A stretch of 64,000 bases of DNA from AP-15 sp963755435 (GTDB taxonomy: Bacteria > Pseudomonadota > Alphaproteobacteria > ATCC43930 > CGMCC-115725): the NCBI GenBank assembly GCA_963755435.1, contig CAVWJX010000011.1, forward strand, positions 186,001 through 250,000, written 5' to 3'. Every line of letters starts with the position of its first letter. Positions within the stretch are counted from its first letter, which is position 1. Positions 1 through 9,067 of this stretch are shown piece by piece. The position numbers and the translations under genes were made by a program. The notes beneath the pieces are model-generated. The model saw nothing but the letters and a program-made list of their open reading frames with translations. It made no database searches and was not told the DNA's origin.

Positions 1-314
1 TCGAGGGTCTGCGCCGCGCGCCGCCGCACATCCTCGATGGTGAGGTCGTGCTTGATCGCCTTGACCTGGGCCATCGGGGCGATGCGGCGGCCCGGCTCGG
101 GCGGAAGGCGGTCGATCAGCCGCGATTTGTCGAGATGGATGTGGGTCTCGATCAGCCCGGCGCAGGCGAGCCGCCCATGCGCGTCATCGGTGTGGGCCGC
201 CTCGCCGAGCCCGCGCCCGATCGCGGCGATCCTGCCGCCGCGGATCCCGATATCGACCGGCTCGGCTGCGCCAGAACCGCCGGCCAGCCGCGCATCTCGG
301 ATGATCAGGTCCAT
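1..314 (-). CDS. Amidohydrolase, N-terminal part (cytosine deaminase-like), cut by window edge
   Basis: Read on the minus strand, the frame opens with MDLIIRDARL and stays open to base 1, giving about 104 residues. The metal-binding signature ETHIHLDKS near residue 57 follows the usual beta-sandwich lead-in (DIGIRGGRIAAIGRG). This form is typical of cytosine deaminase and related amidohydrolases that hydrolyse cyclic amides or deaminate bases with a metal in a TIM barrel. The start is supported by AGGAGGATCGCC directly upstream of ATG. The rest of the barrel and the catalytic Asp lie outside the window, so the substrate cannot be assigned. It is transcribed away from the small gene at 584. 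Confidence 0.8.
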   Translation of the reverse strand, partial: MDLIIRDARLAGGSGAAEPVDIGIRGGRIAAIGRGLGEAAHTDDAHGRLACAGLIETHIHLDKSRLIDRLPPEPGRRIAPMAQVKAIKHDLTIEDVRRRAAQTL

Positions 315-583
315 GGCGATCCTCCTAACTCATGGGTCGAGACGCCAGCATGGCAAATCCTGTTTGCTGCTCAAAGCTCGCCGAGGGTTTGGCGTGATCC
401 TGTTGCGGGCTGGGAACAATATGCTCGGCCAAGCGGAATGGCGGGGTCAGCGGGGGACGGCGATCGGGGGTTGCCCGAGAGGCGCTCCAGATCGGTTGTA
501 GCAATATTGTGAGCGCCATCTCGGTAAGCGTTGCGAACGGCCGGCGCTGCTACCTTTTATTCCGAGCAGCTAAAAGGGGATCT

Positions 584-895
584 ATGCACATCGTAATGAT
601 ACGGCTGCGGCCCGGCGAGCTGTCCGTCCGGATGGCGGCAATGCGGATCTGGCTCGACGAGCGGCGCTTCGAGCCGTCGAATTTCAGCTGCCATGACGGC
701 GAAGCCGACGTGCTGCTGCGAGTCGAGTTCAAGCGGGCGAACGAGGCGGCCGCTTTCGCGCGGCATTTCGCCGGCAAGGTCGACCCGATGGTCAACGCCG
801 CATCCGTGCAAGATGGGATCAGCCTCGCCTGGAGCGCCGAGCCGTCGCCGCACCGTGTCGTCGGTTGGCCTGCAGGTCAGACGACGCCGTCCTGA
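584..895 (+). CDS. Conserved hypothetical protein, 103 aa
   Basis: The 103-residue product begins MHIVMIRLRPGEL and contains a mixed alpha/beta stretch (FSCHDGEADVLLRVEF, then AAAFARHFAGKVD). No named family is recognised. The start at 584 is preferred over a longer frame from 509 because AAAAGGGGA sits just upstream of this ATG. There is no signal peptide or membrane segment, so it is probably cytoplasmic. Its 3' end overlaps the end of the convergent CoA-transferase gene by 19 bases. Confidence 0.6.
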   Translation: MHIVMIRLRPGELSVRMAAMRIWLDERRFEPSNFSCHDGEADVLLRVEFKRANEAAAFARHFAGKVDPMVNAASVQDGISLAWSAEPSPHRVVGWPAGQTTPS

Positions 896-2080
896 TGTAG
901 CGCGTCGACTTCTCCCGGACTCAAGCCTAGCCACTCGCCCAGCGCCTCCGTAGTGTGTTCGCCGAGCAATGGTGCCGGCTTGACCGGGGCGGGAGCCCCG
1001 TCGAAGCGCACCGGCCAGGTGGTCATCGGCATCTGCCAATCGCCATGATGCATGGTCTGCAGGATGCCGCGATCCCAAAAAGTCGGCTCGTTTGTTAGCT
1101 CCATCGAGTTCGAACACAGCACCCGCCGGCACTCCGGCGCCCGAGATCAGCGCCATCGCCTCTTCCTTGGTGTGCTGGCGGGTCCACTGGGCGATGATCT
1201 CGTTGACCTCGGCCTCGCGCTCGAGCCGCGCCGACGCCTTGTCATAGCGTGCATCGCCGAGCAGATCCTCGCGACCGATCAGCTTCAGGAGCCGGGGCCA
1301 ATGCTGCGGGTTGGCGCGGCTGGTCAGCAGGTAGACATAGTCATTCGGGCCTTCGGGCTTGCACGGATAGATGCCCGAGGGGCAGTTGCCGCCGGCTGGC
1401 CGGCGCGGCGCCGCCTTGCCACTCTGCGCCTGGCGGATGAACATACCGCGGCTGTAATGCATGACCGAATCTTGCATCGCCGCCTGCAATTGCCGGCCTT
1501 TCCCGGTGGCGTTGCGCTGGTAGAGTGCGGCGACGATGCTGAATGCCAAGAGCATGCCGGTGCCGGTGTCGCCGATCGTCGGGCCGGGCTTTAGGGGCTT
1601 GCCGCCGGGCTCGCCGGTGATGCTCATCGCCCCGCCGACGGCCTGCGCGATCGGGTCGAAGCACAACCCGTTTTCATAGGGGCTGCCGGCGCCGAAACCT
1701 TTGACCTGGGCGTAGATGATGCGCGGGTTGATCGCGCTGATCACGTCATAGCCGAGCCCCAATTTCTCGATGGTGCCGGGGCCGAAATTCTCGGTAAAGA
1801 CGTCCGCTTTCTTCGCCAACTCCTTGACCAACGCCAGGCCGCGCTCGGATTTGAGGTTGACCGTGACCGAGCGTTTGTTGGCGTTGTAGATCATGAAGTA
1901 GTAGGGATCGGCGACGCCGCGCCGGCCGGCCTCGCCGCCGTCGGGGTTCTCCACCTTGACGACATCGGCGCCCATCCAGGCGAGCGCCTCGGTGCAGGTG
2001 GTCCCAGCCTCGAACTGGGTCAAATCGAGGACTTTGATCCCGGCGAGGCAATTCGGCGGTACAGGATTCGTCTGATCCAT
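877..2080 (-). CDS. CaiB/BaiF family CoA-transferase (formyl-CoA transferase-like), frame interrupted
   Basis: Class III CoA-transferase, which moves CoA from an acyl-CoA donor to a carboxylate through an enzyme-bound aspartyl anhydride. The frame starting MDQTNPVPPN shows the N-terminal FEAGTTCTEALAWMGADVV block, the ENFGPGTIEKLGLGYD block and the GDTGTG segment carrying the catalytic Asp. Near base 1110 the frame breaks: one extra A in GTGTTCGAACTC moves translation out of frame, and the true C-terminus (MPMTTWPVRFDGAP to HQDGVV) continues one frame over to the stop at 877. Removing one base gives about 400 residues, collinear with the intact paralogue at 21497. ATG 2080 has AAGGAG at 7 bases and is preferred to GTG 2086. 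Either a consensus error or a recent pseudogene is possible. Confidence 0.8.
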
Positions 2081-2203
2081 CTCCACTCTCCTTGAGGGCG
2101 CATGGCGACCCGCTGGCGGCTCGGCGATGACAGACCGCCGGGCGGCGGTTATGGTTGCAGCGTAAGTTAAAGCTGTCCAGACCTGACCCGGAAAGGATTT
2201 CCG

Positions 2204-2926
2204 ATGCTCGACCTACATTTTTGGCCGACGCCGAACGGCAAGAAGGTCACGATTCTGCTCGAGGAGCTCGGCCTCAGATACAATCTAGTGCCGTGCAACA
2301 TTGGCCGCGGCGACCAGTTCAAGCCCGAATTCCTCAAGATCAACCCCAATCACCGGATGCCGGTCCTGGTCGATCACGAGCCCAAGGGCGGCGGCGCACC
2401 GATCAGCGTCTTCGAGTCCGGCGCCATCATGATGTATCTGGCCGAGAAGGAGGGCCGCTTTTTCCCGCAAGATTTGCGCGGCAGGTATGAGGTCACCCAG
2501 TGGGTGATCTGGCAAATGGCCAATCAAGGGCCAAAGCTCGGCGAATGCGGCCATTTCCGCCGCGCCGGCCCCGAGGCCGGCGACCTGACCTATGCGATCC
2601 GGCGATTTACCGACGAGGCCAACCGGCTCTACGGGGTCATGAACAACCGGCTCTACGACCGCAAGTATCTCGCCGGCGATCAATATACGATCGCCGATAT
2701 GATCAGCTATCCGTGGACCGTCAACTGGCAAGCGCAGGGCCAGGACATCAGCGAGTTCAAACACTTCAAGCGCTGGTTCGACGAGGTCGGTGGCCGGCCG
2801 GCGGTCAAGCGCGGCATGGAGACCGGCAACAATCTGCGGGTCGACCCGGCCACCCTGACCGCCGCCGAGCGCGAGCAGATGCGCAAGATCATGTACAATC
2901 AGCGCGCGATTCCGGCTCCGGCGTAA
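2204..2926 (+). CDS. Glutathione S-transferase, Nu class / YfcG-like
   Basis: The 240-residue protein has an N-terminal thioredoxin-fold GST domain (about residues 1-88) with the Thr9-Pro-Asn11-Gly signature of E. coli YfcG-type enzymes, which reduce disulfides or peroxides with glutathione. The LFESGAI-like glutathione-binding turn appears as VFESGAIMMYLAE. The C-terminal helical domain follows, with YTIADMISYPW as the N-capping motif. AAGGA precedes the ATG. It is divergent from the CoA-transferase gene and sits directly before the ThDP enzyme. A comparable CaiB-GST neighbourhood recurs at 21497-23385, which suggests a shared catabolic role, but that is inference. Confidence 0.85.
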   Translation: MLDLHFWPTPNGKKVTILLEELGLRYNLVPCNIGRGDQFKPEFLKINPNHRMPVLVDHEPKGGGAPISVFESGAIMMYLAEKEGRFFPQDLRGRYEVTQWVIWQMANQGPKLGECGHFRRAGPEAGDLTYAIRRFTDEANRLYGVMNNRLYDRKYLAGDQYTIADMISYPWTVNWQAQGQDISEFKHFKRWFDEVGGRPAVKRGMETGNNLRVDPATLTAAEREQMRKIMYNQRAIPAPA

Positions 2927-3056
2927 TCGCAGCCGCGCGCCGGGCCAACTCATCGCCCGCACGCCGCACCCGACGCGGTCGGCGGTGCGCGCCGGCCCGA
3001 AGTGGGTTATCCTCGGGCACATCCCGTTCGCTATGGCTGATCATCGGAGCGACATC

Positions 3057-4769
3057 ATGGCGCGCCTGGAACTGGCGGTCGATAGCGTGGCCGAGGCCTA
3101 CCTGGCGCTGCTCGCCGGGCGTGGCGTCGAATACCTGTTTGCCAATGCCGGCACCGATTTCGCCCCGCTGGTCGAGGCCTTCGCCAAGGCGGCCCGGACC
3201 GGTCTGCCGGTGCCGCGGCCGGTCATCGCCGCGCACGAGAATCTGGCAGTCTCGATGGCGCATGGCTGGGCGATGGTGAGCGGGCGCGTCCCCGCGGTCA
3301 TGGTCCATGTCAGCGTCGGCACCGCCAACGGCGTGTGCGGCATCTTCAACGCCGCGCGCGAAAACGTGCCGATGCTGTTCACCGCCGGCCGCTCGCCGGT
3401 GACTGAGGACGGGATGGCGGGCGCGCGCGACGTCTACATCCACTGGGCGCAGGAGATGTTCGACCAGGCCGGCATGGTGCGCGAGCTGGTCAAATGGGAT
3501 TACGAACTGAAGAATGGCGGCCAGCTCGAAACCGTGGTCGACCGCGCCCTCGCGCTCGCCGCCAGCGCGCCGCAGGGGCCGGTCTATCTGTCGTTGCCGC
3601 GCGAGGTGTTGGCGGAGCCCCTGGCGAGCTTCTCCTATGAGAAGCCCGGGCGTCGGGTCGCGGCGGCCCCGCCCGGCCCCGATCGGGGGGCGATCGACGA
3701 GGCGGCGCGGATTCTCGCCGCGGCGGAACACCCGCTGATCGTCACCGCCAGCGCCGGGCGCGATCCTGCGGTCGTCGCCCACCTGTCTGAGCTTGCGGGG
3801 CGCTTTGCCATCCCGGTGGTACAGCACCGGCCGCGGCATCTGTCGCTGGCGGCCGACCATCCCTCTCATCTCGGCTATGATACCGGCCCCTACCTCGACG
3901 CCGCCGATGCGATCTTGGTGCTCGAATGTGATGTGCCGTGGATCCCCAGCCTCGAAGCGCCGCGCCCGGAGTGCAAAATCGTCCATATCGGCGTCGATCC
4001 GCTGTTTTCGCGCTATCCGATCCGCGGCTTTGCCTGCGACCTGGCGATCACCAGCGCGTCGCGCCCGGCGTTGTCGGCGCTCGCCGACGCGCTCGAACGC
4101 CATGCCGCCGAGCCGGCCGTCGAAAGGCGGCGGGCGTGGCTCGCCGACGCCGTCGACGCACAGCGCGCGGCCTGGCGAAAAACCGCCGCGGCGGCGGCGA
4201 GCCTGCGGCCGATCGACATGGCCTGGGCCAGCGCCTGCATCGCCCGCGCCAAGCCCGCGGACGCTATTCTGGTGAACGAATATACCCTGATGCCCGAGCA
4301 TTGCGGCGCGACCTTGCCCGGCAGCTATTTCGCCGCGAGCCCGGCTTCGGGTCTCGGCTGGGGTGGCGGCGCGGCATTGGGCGCTAAGCTCGCCGCACCC
4401 AATCGGCCGGTCATCGCCATCCTCGGCGACGGCTCGCATATTTTTGGCAATCCGGTGGCATTGCACCACGCCGCCGCGGCGCATGGCTTGCCGGTGCTGT
4501 TCGTGATCATGAACAATTCGATGTGGGGCGCGGTGCGGCGCGCGACCCGTGCGATGTATCCTGCCGGCGAGGCGATGCGGAGCAACAAGCCGCCGCTGAT
4601 CGATCTCGACGAGTTGCCGGCGTTCGAGAAGGTTTGCGCCGCCGCCGGTGGCTATGGCGAGCGGGTCGAGGACCCGGCGGCCCTGCCCGCGGCGCTCGAC
4701 CGCGCACTTCACGCAGTCACGGTCGACAAGCGCCAGGCGCTCCTCAACCTGATCTGCCGCGGCCCATGA
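3057..4769 (+). CDS. Thiamine diphosphate-dependent enzyme (acetolactate synthase / benzoylformate decarboxylase superfamily)
   Basis: The 570-residue protein has the three-domain ThDP layout: an N-terminal Pyr domain with the conserved Glu61 (AAHENLAVSMAHGWA) that activates the cofactor, a central TH3 domain, and a C-terminal PP domain with the GDG...NN metal/diphosphate motif (GDGSHIFG from residue 457, then MNNSMWG). Members carboligate or decarboxylate 2-oxo acids or cleave acyl-CoAs. The fold is clear but the substrate is not. No ADP-binding oxalyl-CoA decarboxylase signature was recognised. ATG 3057 has GGAG at 7 bases and is preferred to the in-frame ATG 3033. It follows the GST in the same direction. 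Confidence 0.82.
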   Translation: MARLELAVDSVAEAYLALLAGRGVEYLFANAGTDFAPLVEAFAKAARTGLPVPRPVIAAHENLAVSMAHGWAMVSGRVPAVMVHVSVGTANGVCGIFNAARENVPMLFTAGRSPVTEDGMAGARDVYIHWAQEMFDQAGMVRELVKWDYELKNGGQLETVVDRALALAASAPQGPVYLSLPREVLAEPLASFSYEKPGRRVAAAPPGPDRGAIDEAARILAAAEHPLIVTASAGRDPAVVAHLSELAGRFAIPVVQHRPRHLSLAADHPSHLGYDTGPYLDAADAILVLECDVPWIPSLEAPRPECKIVHIGVDPLFSRYPIRGFACDLAITSASRPALSALADALERHAAEPAVERRRAWLADAVDAQRAAWRKTAAAAASLRPIDMAWASACIARAKPADAILVNEYTLMPEHCGATLPGSYFAASPASGLGWGGGAALGAKLAAPNRPVIAILGDGSHIFGNPVALHHAAAAHGLPVLFVIMNNSMWGAVRRATRAMYPAGEAMRSNKPPLIDLDELPAFEKVCAAAGGYGERVEDPAALPAALDRALHAVTVDKRQALLNLICRGP

Positions 4770-4872
4770 CCCCGCCATCGGCGCCGCCGTCGCGGCCGGG
4801 CTGGCGGCGATTTGCCAAGCGCGGCGCAGCGCGGGATAGTGACGGCTTCGGGGATGACAGCGGGATCACGAG

Positions 4873-5100
4873 ATGAGTGCGGTGCGCGAGCTTCTCGATG
4901 ACGCGATTGCGCTGCAAAAGGACGGGCTGAGCCCTGGCCGGATCGGGCTGGCATTGACCGACCGCTGGGAGGCCGAGCAGCTGGAGGCCGGCGGCGAGGT
5001 GCGGCGGACCCGGTTCAAGAGCGGCGCCATCGAACTGCGTTTTCCGAGCGGTGAGAGGATCGTGTGGGACGGCACCAGCTGGGGCTACCAGCCGGCTTGA
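4873..5100 (+). CDS. Small hypothetical protein, 75 aa
   Basis: Product of 75 residues, MSAVRELLDDAIALQ onward, ending in WDGTSWGYQPA. It has an amphipathic N-terminal helix followed by a predicted beta-rich tail (GAIELRFPSGERIVWDG). There is no signal peptide. It lies 103 bases downstream of the ThDP gene, and its stop region overlaps the start region of the DUF3108 gene, so the two are probably cotranscribed. No function is recognised. The Shine-Dalgarno is weak. Confidence 0.55.
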   Translation: MSAVRELLDDAIALQKDGLSPGRIGLALTDRWEAEQLEAGGEVRRTRFKSGAIELRFPSGERIVWDGTSWGYQPA

Positions 5101-5990
5101 GAAGCGCGCGCACCGGCGCTCGCACGACCTCTGGCCGCTGGTGCCGCGGCTGGCTCGAAGCTGCGGTTCTAGGGTTTGCGTTGCTGGTCGCGGGAGCGGC
5201 CGGCCCGGCCCGCGCCGAGCAGATCGTGGCGCTCTACAGCGCGTCTTGGGCGGGCTTGCCGGCAGGGCAGATCCGTCTGAGCCTCGATGACGGCAAGGCC
5301 GGCTACGACGACCGGATCGCGATTGCCAGTATCGGGCTGCCGCGCATGGTGACCCATTTCCTCGGCACCGCCAGGGCGGTCGGGGAACTGGCCCCGCACG
5401 GGCTGGCCGATCCGGCGCGCTACGACGCGCTTTACGATCTGCACAAGCTACGCAACAGCCGGATCAGCATGCGGTTTATCGGCCGCGGCCCGGCGAAAAT
5501 AGCCGAGCGCGGCGCGCACGACACCAGCCATAAGCCGCCGCTCGCCGCCGCTTTCCGCCGCGGCACGGTCGATCCGGTGACCGCAGTCGAACGCTTGCGC
5601 GAAGCAATCGCCACCGCCGGCGCGGCTGATCGCAGCTTTTCGATCCCGGTCTATGACGGCGTGCGCCGGTTCGACGTGGTCGGGCGCATCCTGCCCAAAT
5701 CGGACCAGACGCGAGGACTCGTAAAGGTGGAACTGACCTTGCGACCGATCGCCGGCTTCAAGGGAGCCACGAACGGCGACGGCGGCGATCCGGACGACGC
5801 GCCGCGCCCCGTCGCGCTCACTCTGAGCGGCGATGCCCGGCTATTGCCATTGGCGCTGACAGTCCGCGTGTACTACCTGCCGCTCGTCGTGCGCCTCGAC
5901 CATCTCTGCACCACCGCCGCGCCATGCCCCGGCGAAGCAGCAAACATCGCCGGATCGGACACCGGCAGAGGGCAACCCCTCGCGCGCTAG
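5064..5990 (+). CDS. DUF3108-type secreted protein
   Basis: After a basic stretch, a hydrophobic core (AAVLGFALLVAGAAG) ends in PARA before EQIVALYSASWAGL, a typical Sec signal peptide with cleavage after ARA. The mature part is beta-rich and opens like DUF3108 proteins, periplasmic beta-barrel-like proteins of unknown role (YDALYDLHKLRNSRISMRF). Only non-ATG starts exist: GTG 5064 (AGAGGA nearby, overlapping the 75-aa gene by 37 bases) or TTG 5097, which overlaps that gene's stop and would suit translational coupling. The C-terminus carries three Cys in a DHLCTTAAPC-like segment. Confidence 0.65.
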   Translation: MGRHQLGLPAGLRSARTGARTTSGRWCRGWLEAAVLGFALLVAGAAGPARAEQIVALYSASWAGLPAGQIRLSLDDGKAGYDDRIAIASIGLPRMVTHFLGTARAVGELAPHGLADPARYDALYDLHKLRNSRISMRFIGRGPAKIAERGAHDTSHKPPLAAAFRRGTVDPVTAVERLREAIATAGAADRSFSIPVYDGVRRFDVVGRILPKSDQTRGLVKVELTLRPIAGFKGATNGDGGDPDDAPRPVALTLSGDARLLPLALTVRVYYLPLVVRLDHLCTTAAPCPGEAANIAGSDTGRGQPLAR

Positions 5991-6025
5991 CGAGGCGGCC
6001 GCCGCCGACGGCCGCCGACGGCCGC

Positions 6026-6334
6026 TCAGCGCCAGTGGCGATGCCAATCGCGATGCCACCCTCGACGCCAGTAAGGATGCCAGTACGGATGCCAGGGCCA
6101 GCCGTAATACGCGCGGTAGGCGTAAGGCCGGTAATAATACGGATAGCCATAATAGTAGGCTGGATAGTAGGGCGTAGGGTAGTAGCCCCAGACCCCTGGC
6201 ACCCCCACCCCGATACCGACAAACACTCGCGCCTCGACCGGTGCTGACGGCAAGGTCAGAGCGGCAAGGCCGACAGCAGCAATCACTGCCGCGGCAAGCC
6301 AATTCCTCCGCAGTCTTGGTTTCTCGACAGCCAT
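6026..6334 (-). CDS. Small secreted Tyr/Trp/His-rich protein
   Basis: The 102-residue protein has a signal peptide (NWLAAAVIAAVGLAAL...VEA) and a mature part made almost entirely of Tyr, Trp, Pro, His and Gly: many YYP, PYY and YWH units, with a C-terminus of alternating W, H and R. Such low-complexity secreted proteins are common in alphaproteobacteria and have no established function. The start is strongly supported by GGAGGTAAGAC before ATG. It is convergent with the DUF3108 gene. Confidence 0.75.
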   Translation of the reverse strand: MAVEKPRLRRNWLAAAVIAAVGLAALTLPSAPVEARVFVGIGVGVPGVWGYYPTPYYPAYYYGYPYYYRPYAYRAYYGWPWHPYWHPYWRRGWHRDWHRHWR

Positions 6335-6493
6335 GTCTTACCTCCACCACCGCAACAGCGGCGAACGTTATCTGGCTGCTGTTGATAACGGTGGAGGCAG
6401 CCCTTTCATCCCCGGTGGGATCGCCGGACCGCTCGTTTCGCTAGGGCAAAATCGTGTCGCAGGACGAGCTCGAACTGGTGCCCGGCAGCTATT

Positions 6494-6682
6494 TCATGGA
6501 AGCCCGACATCGGCAAACATCGGCTCTTCGATGCGGTCGGTCTCTCGGTCGCGGGCGGCGCCTTCCAATTCGAGCAGCAACGCGACCGACCGGCGTTCCA
6601 TGCCCCGGTGGGCCAGTGCCAGGCTCAGCGCCGGATTATCGAACAGCTCGGCCAAACGATACTCTTTTTGCCGCCACCACAT
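6494..6682 (-). CDS. Small hypothetical protein, 62 aa
   Basis: The 62-residue product begins MWWRQKEYRLAELFDNPALS, is mostly helical and is rich in charged residues. The start is supported by GGTGGAGAG about 7 bases before ATG. There is no signal peptide or clear membrane segment. No family is recognised. It is transcribed toward the Tyr/Trp-rich gene, with about 160 bases between them. Confidence 0.5.
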   Translation of the reverse strand: MWWRQKEYRLAELFDNPALSLALAHRGMERRSVALLLELEGAARDRETDRIEEPMFADVGLP

Positions 6683-6954
6683 GATCGCTCTCCACCCTAA
6701 CCGGCTTGCCCATCGCGAACGCCTCCCGGCCGAGGTGAGACGCTCGGCCTAAACAATCAATTTGTAATAAATGCCAGGATTGGTGCGGCAGCCCCGAGGA
6801 ACCGGATGCCGGGAATATCGGTTGGCAGCAATGCCGCGGTTTCACGTTTTGTTCGAAATGCCGCGCGACCTATCCGCCGCTTGACCAGCGACGGACCGCA
6901 CGCGCAGGCTATGCCGCAATCCGCAATGTGTGAGGCCACCTCGAGGATCAAGCA

Positions 6955-7710
6955 ATGAGTGACCCGATCCGGCCATTCGCGCCGGCTTCAGCAGGCGCCC
7001 AGCCGCCTTATCTTCATCCCGATTACGGCAGCACCATCAAACGCGCGCCAAAACATGTGCCGCTTCGCCTGGAACAGACCTTGACCGAGGTGACCGGGCC
7101 GATCTTTACCGATGGCTGGGCCGGGCCGGCGGCCGTCGATCTGACCCGCGGCCATCCCGGCGCGCCGTTGGGCGAACGGATCATCGTCGCCGGCCGGGTG
7201 CTCGACGAGGATGCCAAGCCGGTGCCGGGGACCCTGGTCGAGCTGTGGCAATGCAACGCCGCCGGCCGCTATCGGCACCCGGTTGACCAGCACGACGCCC
7301 CGCTCGATCCGAATTTTGACGGGGTCGGCCAAGTCGTGACCGACGAGCGCGGCCGATACCGCTTCCTGACGATCAAGCCCGGCGCCTATCCGTGGCGCAA
7401 CACCAATAATTCCTGGCGACCGGCGCACATCCATTTCGGAGTGTTCGGCCCGGCTTTCGCCACGCGTCTGATCACCCAGATGTATTTCCCCGGCGACCCG
7501 TTATTGGCATATGACCCGATCTTCCTCGGCACCCCTCAGAAGGAGGCACGCGAGCGGCTGATCTCGGCTTACGACCCCGCCCTGAGCGAGGCCGAATGGG
7601 CGCTCGGCTATCGTTTCGACATCGTGTTGCGCGGCCGTGCCGCAACCCCGATGGAGCCCGCCCCGAGCGAACCCGGCATTGCGCGGAGTGCCCCGGCGGA
7701 GAACAGCTGA
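6955..7710 (+). CDS. pcaH: Protocatechuate 3,4-dioxygenase beta subunit
   Basis: Iron-bearing subunit of the intradiol dioxygenase that opens protocatechuate to beta-carboxy-cis,cis-muconate in the beta-ketoadipate pathway. The non-haem Fe(III) ligand set is visible: Tyr106 (AGRYRH), Tyr145 (PGAYPW), His158 and His160 (RPAHIHF), with Arg155 just before. The LDPNF...GRYRFLTIKPG core matches the family, and 251 residues is close to the usual length. GAGGA lies about 8 bases before ATG 6955. The alpha-subunit gene starts one base after the stop. No other beta-ketoadipate genes lie nearby. Confidence 0.93.
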   Translation: MSDPIRPFAPASAGAQPPYLHPDYGSTIKRAPKHVPLRLEQTLTEVTGPIFTDGWAGPAAVDLTRGHPGAPLGERIIVAGRVLDEDAKPVPGTLVELWQCNAAGRYRHPVDQHDAPLDPNFDGVGQVVTDERGRYRFLTIKPGAYPWRNTNNSWRPAHIHFGVFGPAFATRLITQMYFPGDPLLAYDPIFLGTPQKEARERLISAYDPALSEAEWALGYRFDIVLRGRAATPMEPAPSEPGIARSAPAENS

Positions 7711-7711
7711 G

Positions 7712-8299
7712 ATGGCGGAAAAGCTGATCGCGACCCCGTCGCAGACGGTCGGCCCGTTTTTCCATCTGGCGCTCGATCGACCCGAATGGGCCGACCTTAC
7801 AGTCGACAATCCGACCGGCGAGCGGATCGTCGTCGAAGGCCGGGTCAGCGACGGCGACGGCGCCGCGGTGGCCGACGCGTGTCTCGAATTGTGGCAGGCC
7901 AACGCCGCCGGCCGCTACGCCCATCCCGACGATGCCCGCGCCGACAAGCCGCTCGACCCGCATTTCCGCGGCTTTGGCCGGGTCTCGACGGATGCCGACG
8001 GTCACTTTCGTTTTACCACGATCCGACCGGGGCCGGTGCCGGGCCGCGGTAATGCGTGGCAGGCGCCGCACATCGCCGTCGCGATCTTTGCCCGCGGGCT
8101 GCTGAAGCCGCTCTATACGCGCATCTACTTTGCCGGCGAGACCGCCAACGACAGCGATCCGGTGCTGTCGTCGATCGACGATCCGGCGCACCGGCAAACC
8201 CTGATCGCCACCCTGTCCAACAACGACCCGGGCCCGCCCGTCTACCGGTTCGACATCGTGCTGCAGGGCGAGCGCGAAACCGCTTTTTTCGAGATTTGA
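7712..8299 (+). CDS. pcaG: Protocatechuate 3,4-dioxygenase alpha subunit
   Basis: The 195-residue subunit starts MAEKLIATPSQTVGPFFH, a hallmark of PcaG. It shares the intradiol dioxygenase beta-sandwich with PcaH (ELWQANAAGRYAHP, PHFRGFGRVSTDADGHF) but lacks the full iron ligand set: the HIH pair is replaced by PHIAVAIFA, as expected for the structural alpha subunit. It contributes to the active-site pocket of the alpha-beta protomer. The start at 7712 is immediately after the pcaH stop, with GGCGGAGAA upstream, so the pair is translated as one operon. It ends convergent with the SDR gene. Confidence 0.92.
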   Translation: MAEKLIATPSQTVGPFFHLALDRPEWADLTVDNPTGERIVVEGRVSDGDGAAVADACLELWQANAAGRYAHPDDARADKPLDPHFRGFGRVSTDADGHFRFTTIRPGPVPGRGNAWQAPHIAVAIFARGLLKPLYTRIYFAGETANDSDPVLSSIDDPAHRQTLIATLSNNDPGPPVYRFDIVLQGERETAFFEI

Positions 8300-8317
8300 A
8301 TTGGCGCACAAGGGCCG

Positions 8318-9067
8318 CTAAAGCATCTGACCGCCATCGACGGCGATGTTCTGGCCGGTAACCCAGCCGGCGAGCGGCGAAGAGAGGAACACCGCCACCC
8401 GGGCTACCTCCTCCGGCCGCCCCAGGCGCCCGAACGGGATGCTGCGCAGGATCGCGGCGTAGAGGTTGGGATTGTTGTTCTTCGCCCGCTCCCAGGTGCC
8501 GCCGGGAAACTCGATCGAGCCCGGGGCGATGCAGTTGACGCGGATGCCCTTGCGGGCGAATTGCGCGGCACTCGTTTGGGTGTATTCGAGGATCGCCGCC
8601 TTGACCGCGCCGTAGGGCGGGGTACGGGCTGACGCGCGAAACCCTGAGATCGACGAGATGTTGAGGATTGAGCCCGCCGCTGATTTTGCGAGGAACGGCA
8701 GAGCCGCGCGCGTTGCCCGCACGGTTGCCAGGAGATCGACTGAGATGCTGGTGGCCCAGCCCGCCTCGTCGTCGCTGGTGCCGAAACCCGAGGCGTTGTT
8801 GACCAGAATGTCGATACCGCCGAGCGCCTCGGCCGCCGCCGCGATGTAGCGCCCGACCGCCGCCGCGTCGCCGAGGTCGCAAACCGCGGCGTGCGCGGTG
8901 TGCCCAAGGCCGGCGATCTCGGCGCGCGCCTGGGCCAGCGCCTCGGCGCCCCGCGCGCAGATCGACACCCCGGCCCCGGCCTCGGCAAAGGCGAGCGCAA
9001 TCGCGCGCCCGATGCCCCTGCTGCCGCCGGTTACCACTGCCCGCCGCCCGGCCAGATCGATGTTCAT
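8318..9067 (-). CDS. Short-chain dehydrogenase/reductase (SDR) family oxidoreductase
   Basis: Classical SDR of 249 residues with the Rossmann motif TGGSRGIG (residues 13-20), the NNAS motif, the catalytic Ser in NISSISG and the YxxxK dyad in YGAVKAA. These enzymes oxidise or reduce alcohols and ketones with NAD(P)(H). The substrate is not determinable. The C-terminal VTGQNIAVDGGQML is typical of FabG-like members. GGGAG lies upstream of ATG 9067. It is convergent with pcaHG, so it is not in that operon. Confidence 0.88.
   Translation of the reverse strand: MNIDLAGRRAVVTGGSRGIGRAIALAFAEAGAGVSICARGAEALAQARAEIAGLGHTAHAAVCDLGDAAAVGRYIAAAAEALGGIDILVNNASGFGTSDDEAGWATSISVDLLATVRATRAALPFLAKSAAGSILNISSISGFRASARTPPYGAVKAAILEYTQTSAAQFARKGIRVNCIAPGSIEFPGGTWERAKNNNPNLYAAILRSIPFGRLGRPEEVARVAVFLSSPLAGWVTGQNIAVDGGQML

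Noticed and set aside
2889..4778. A 629-codon minus-strand frame opposite the ThDP enzyme
   Set aside because: It mirrors a clear ThDP gene, has an Arg/Ala/Gly-rich shadow composition and no ribosome site.
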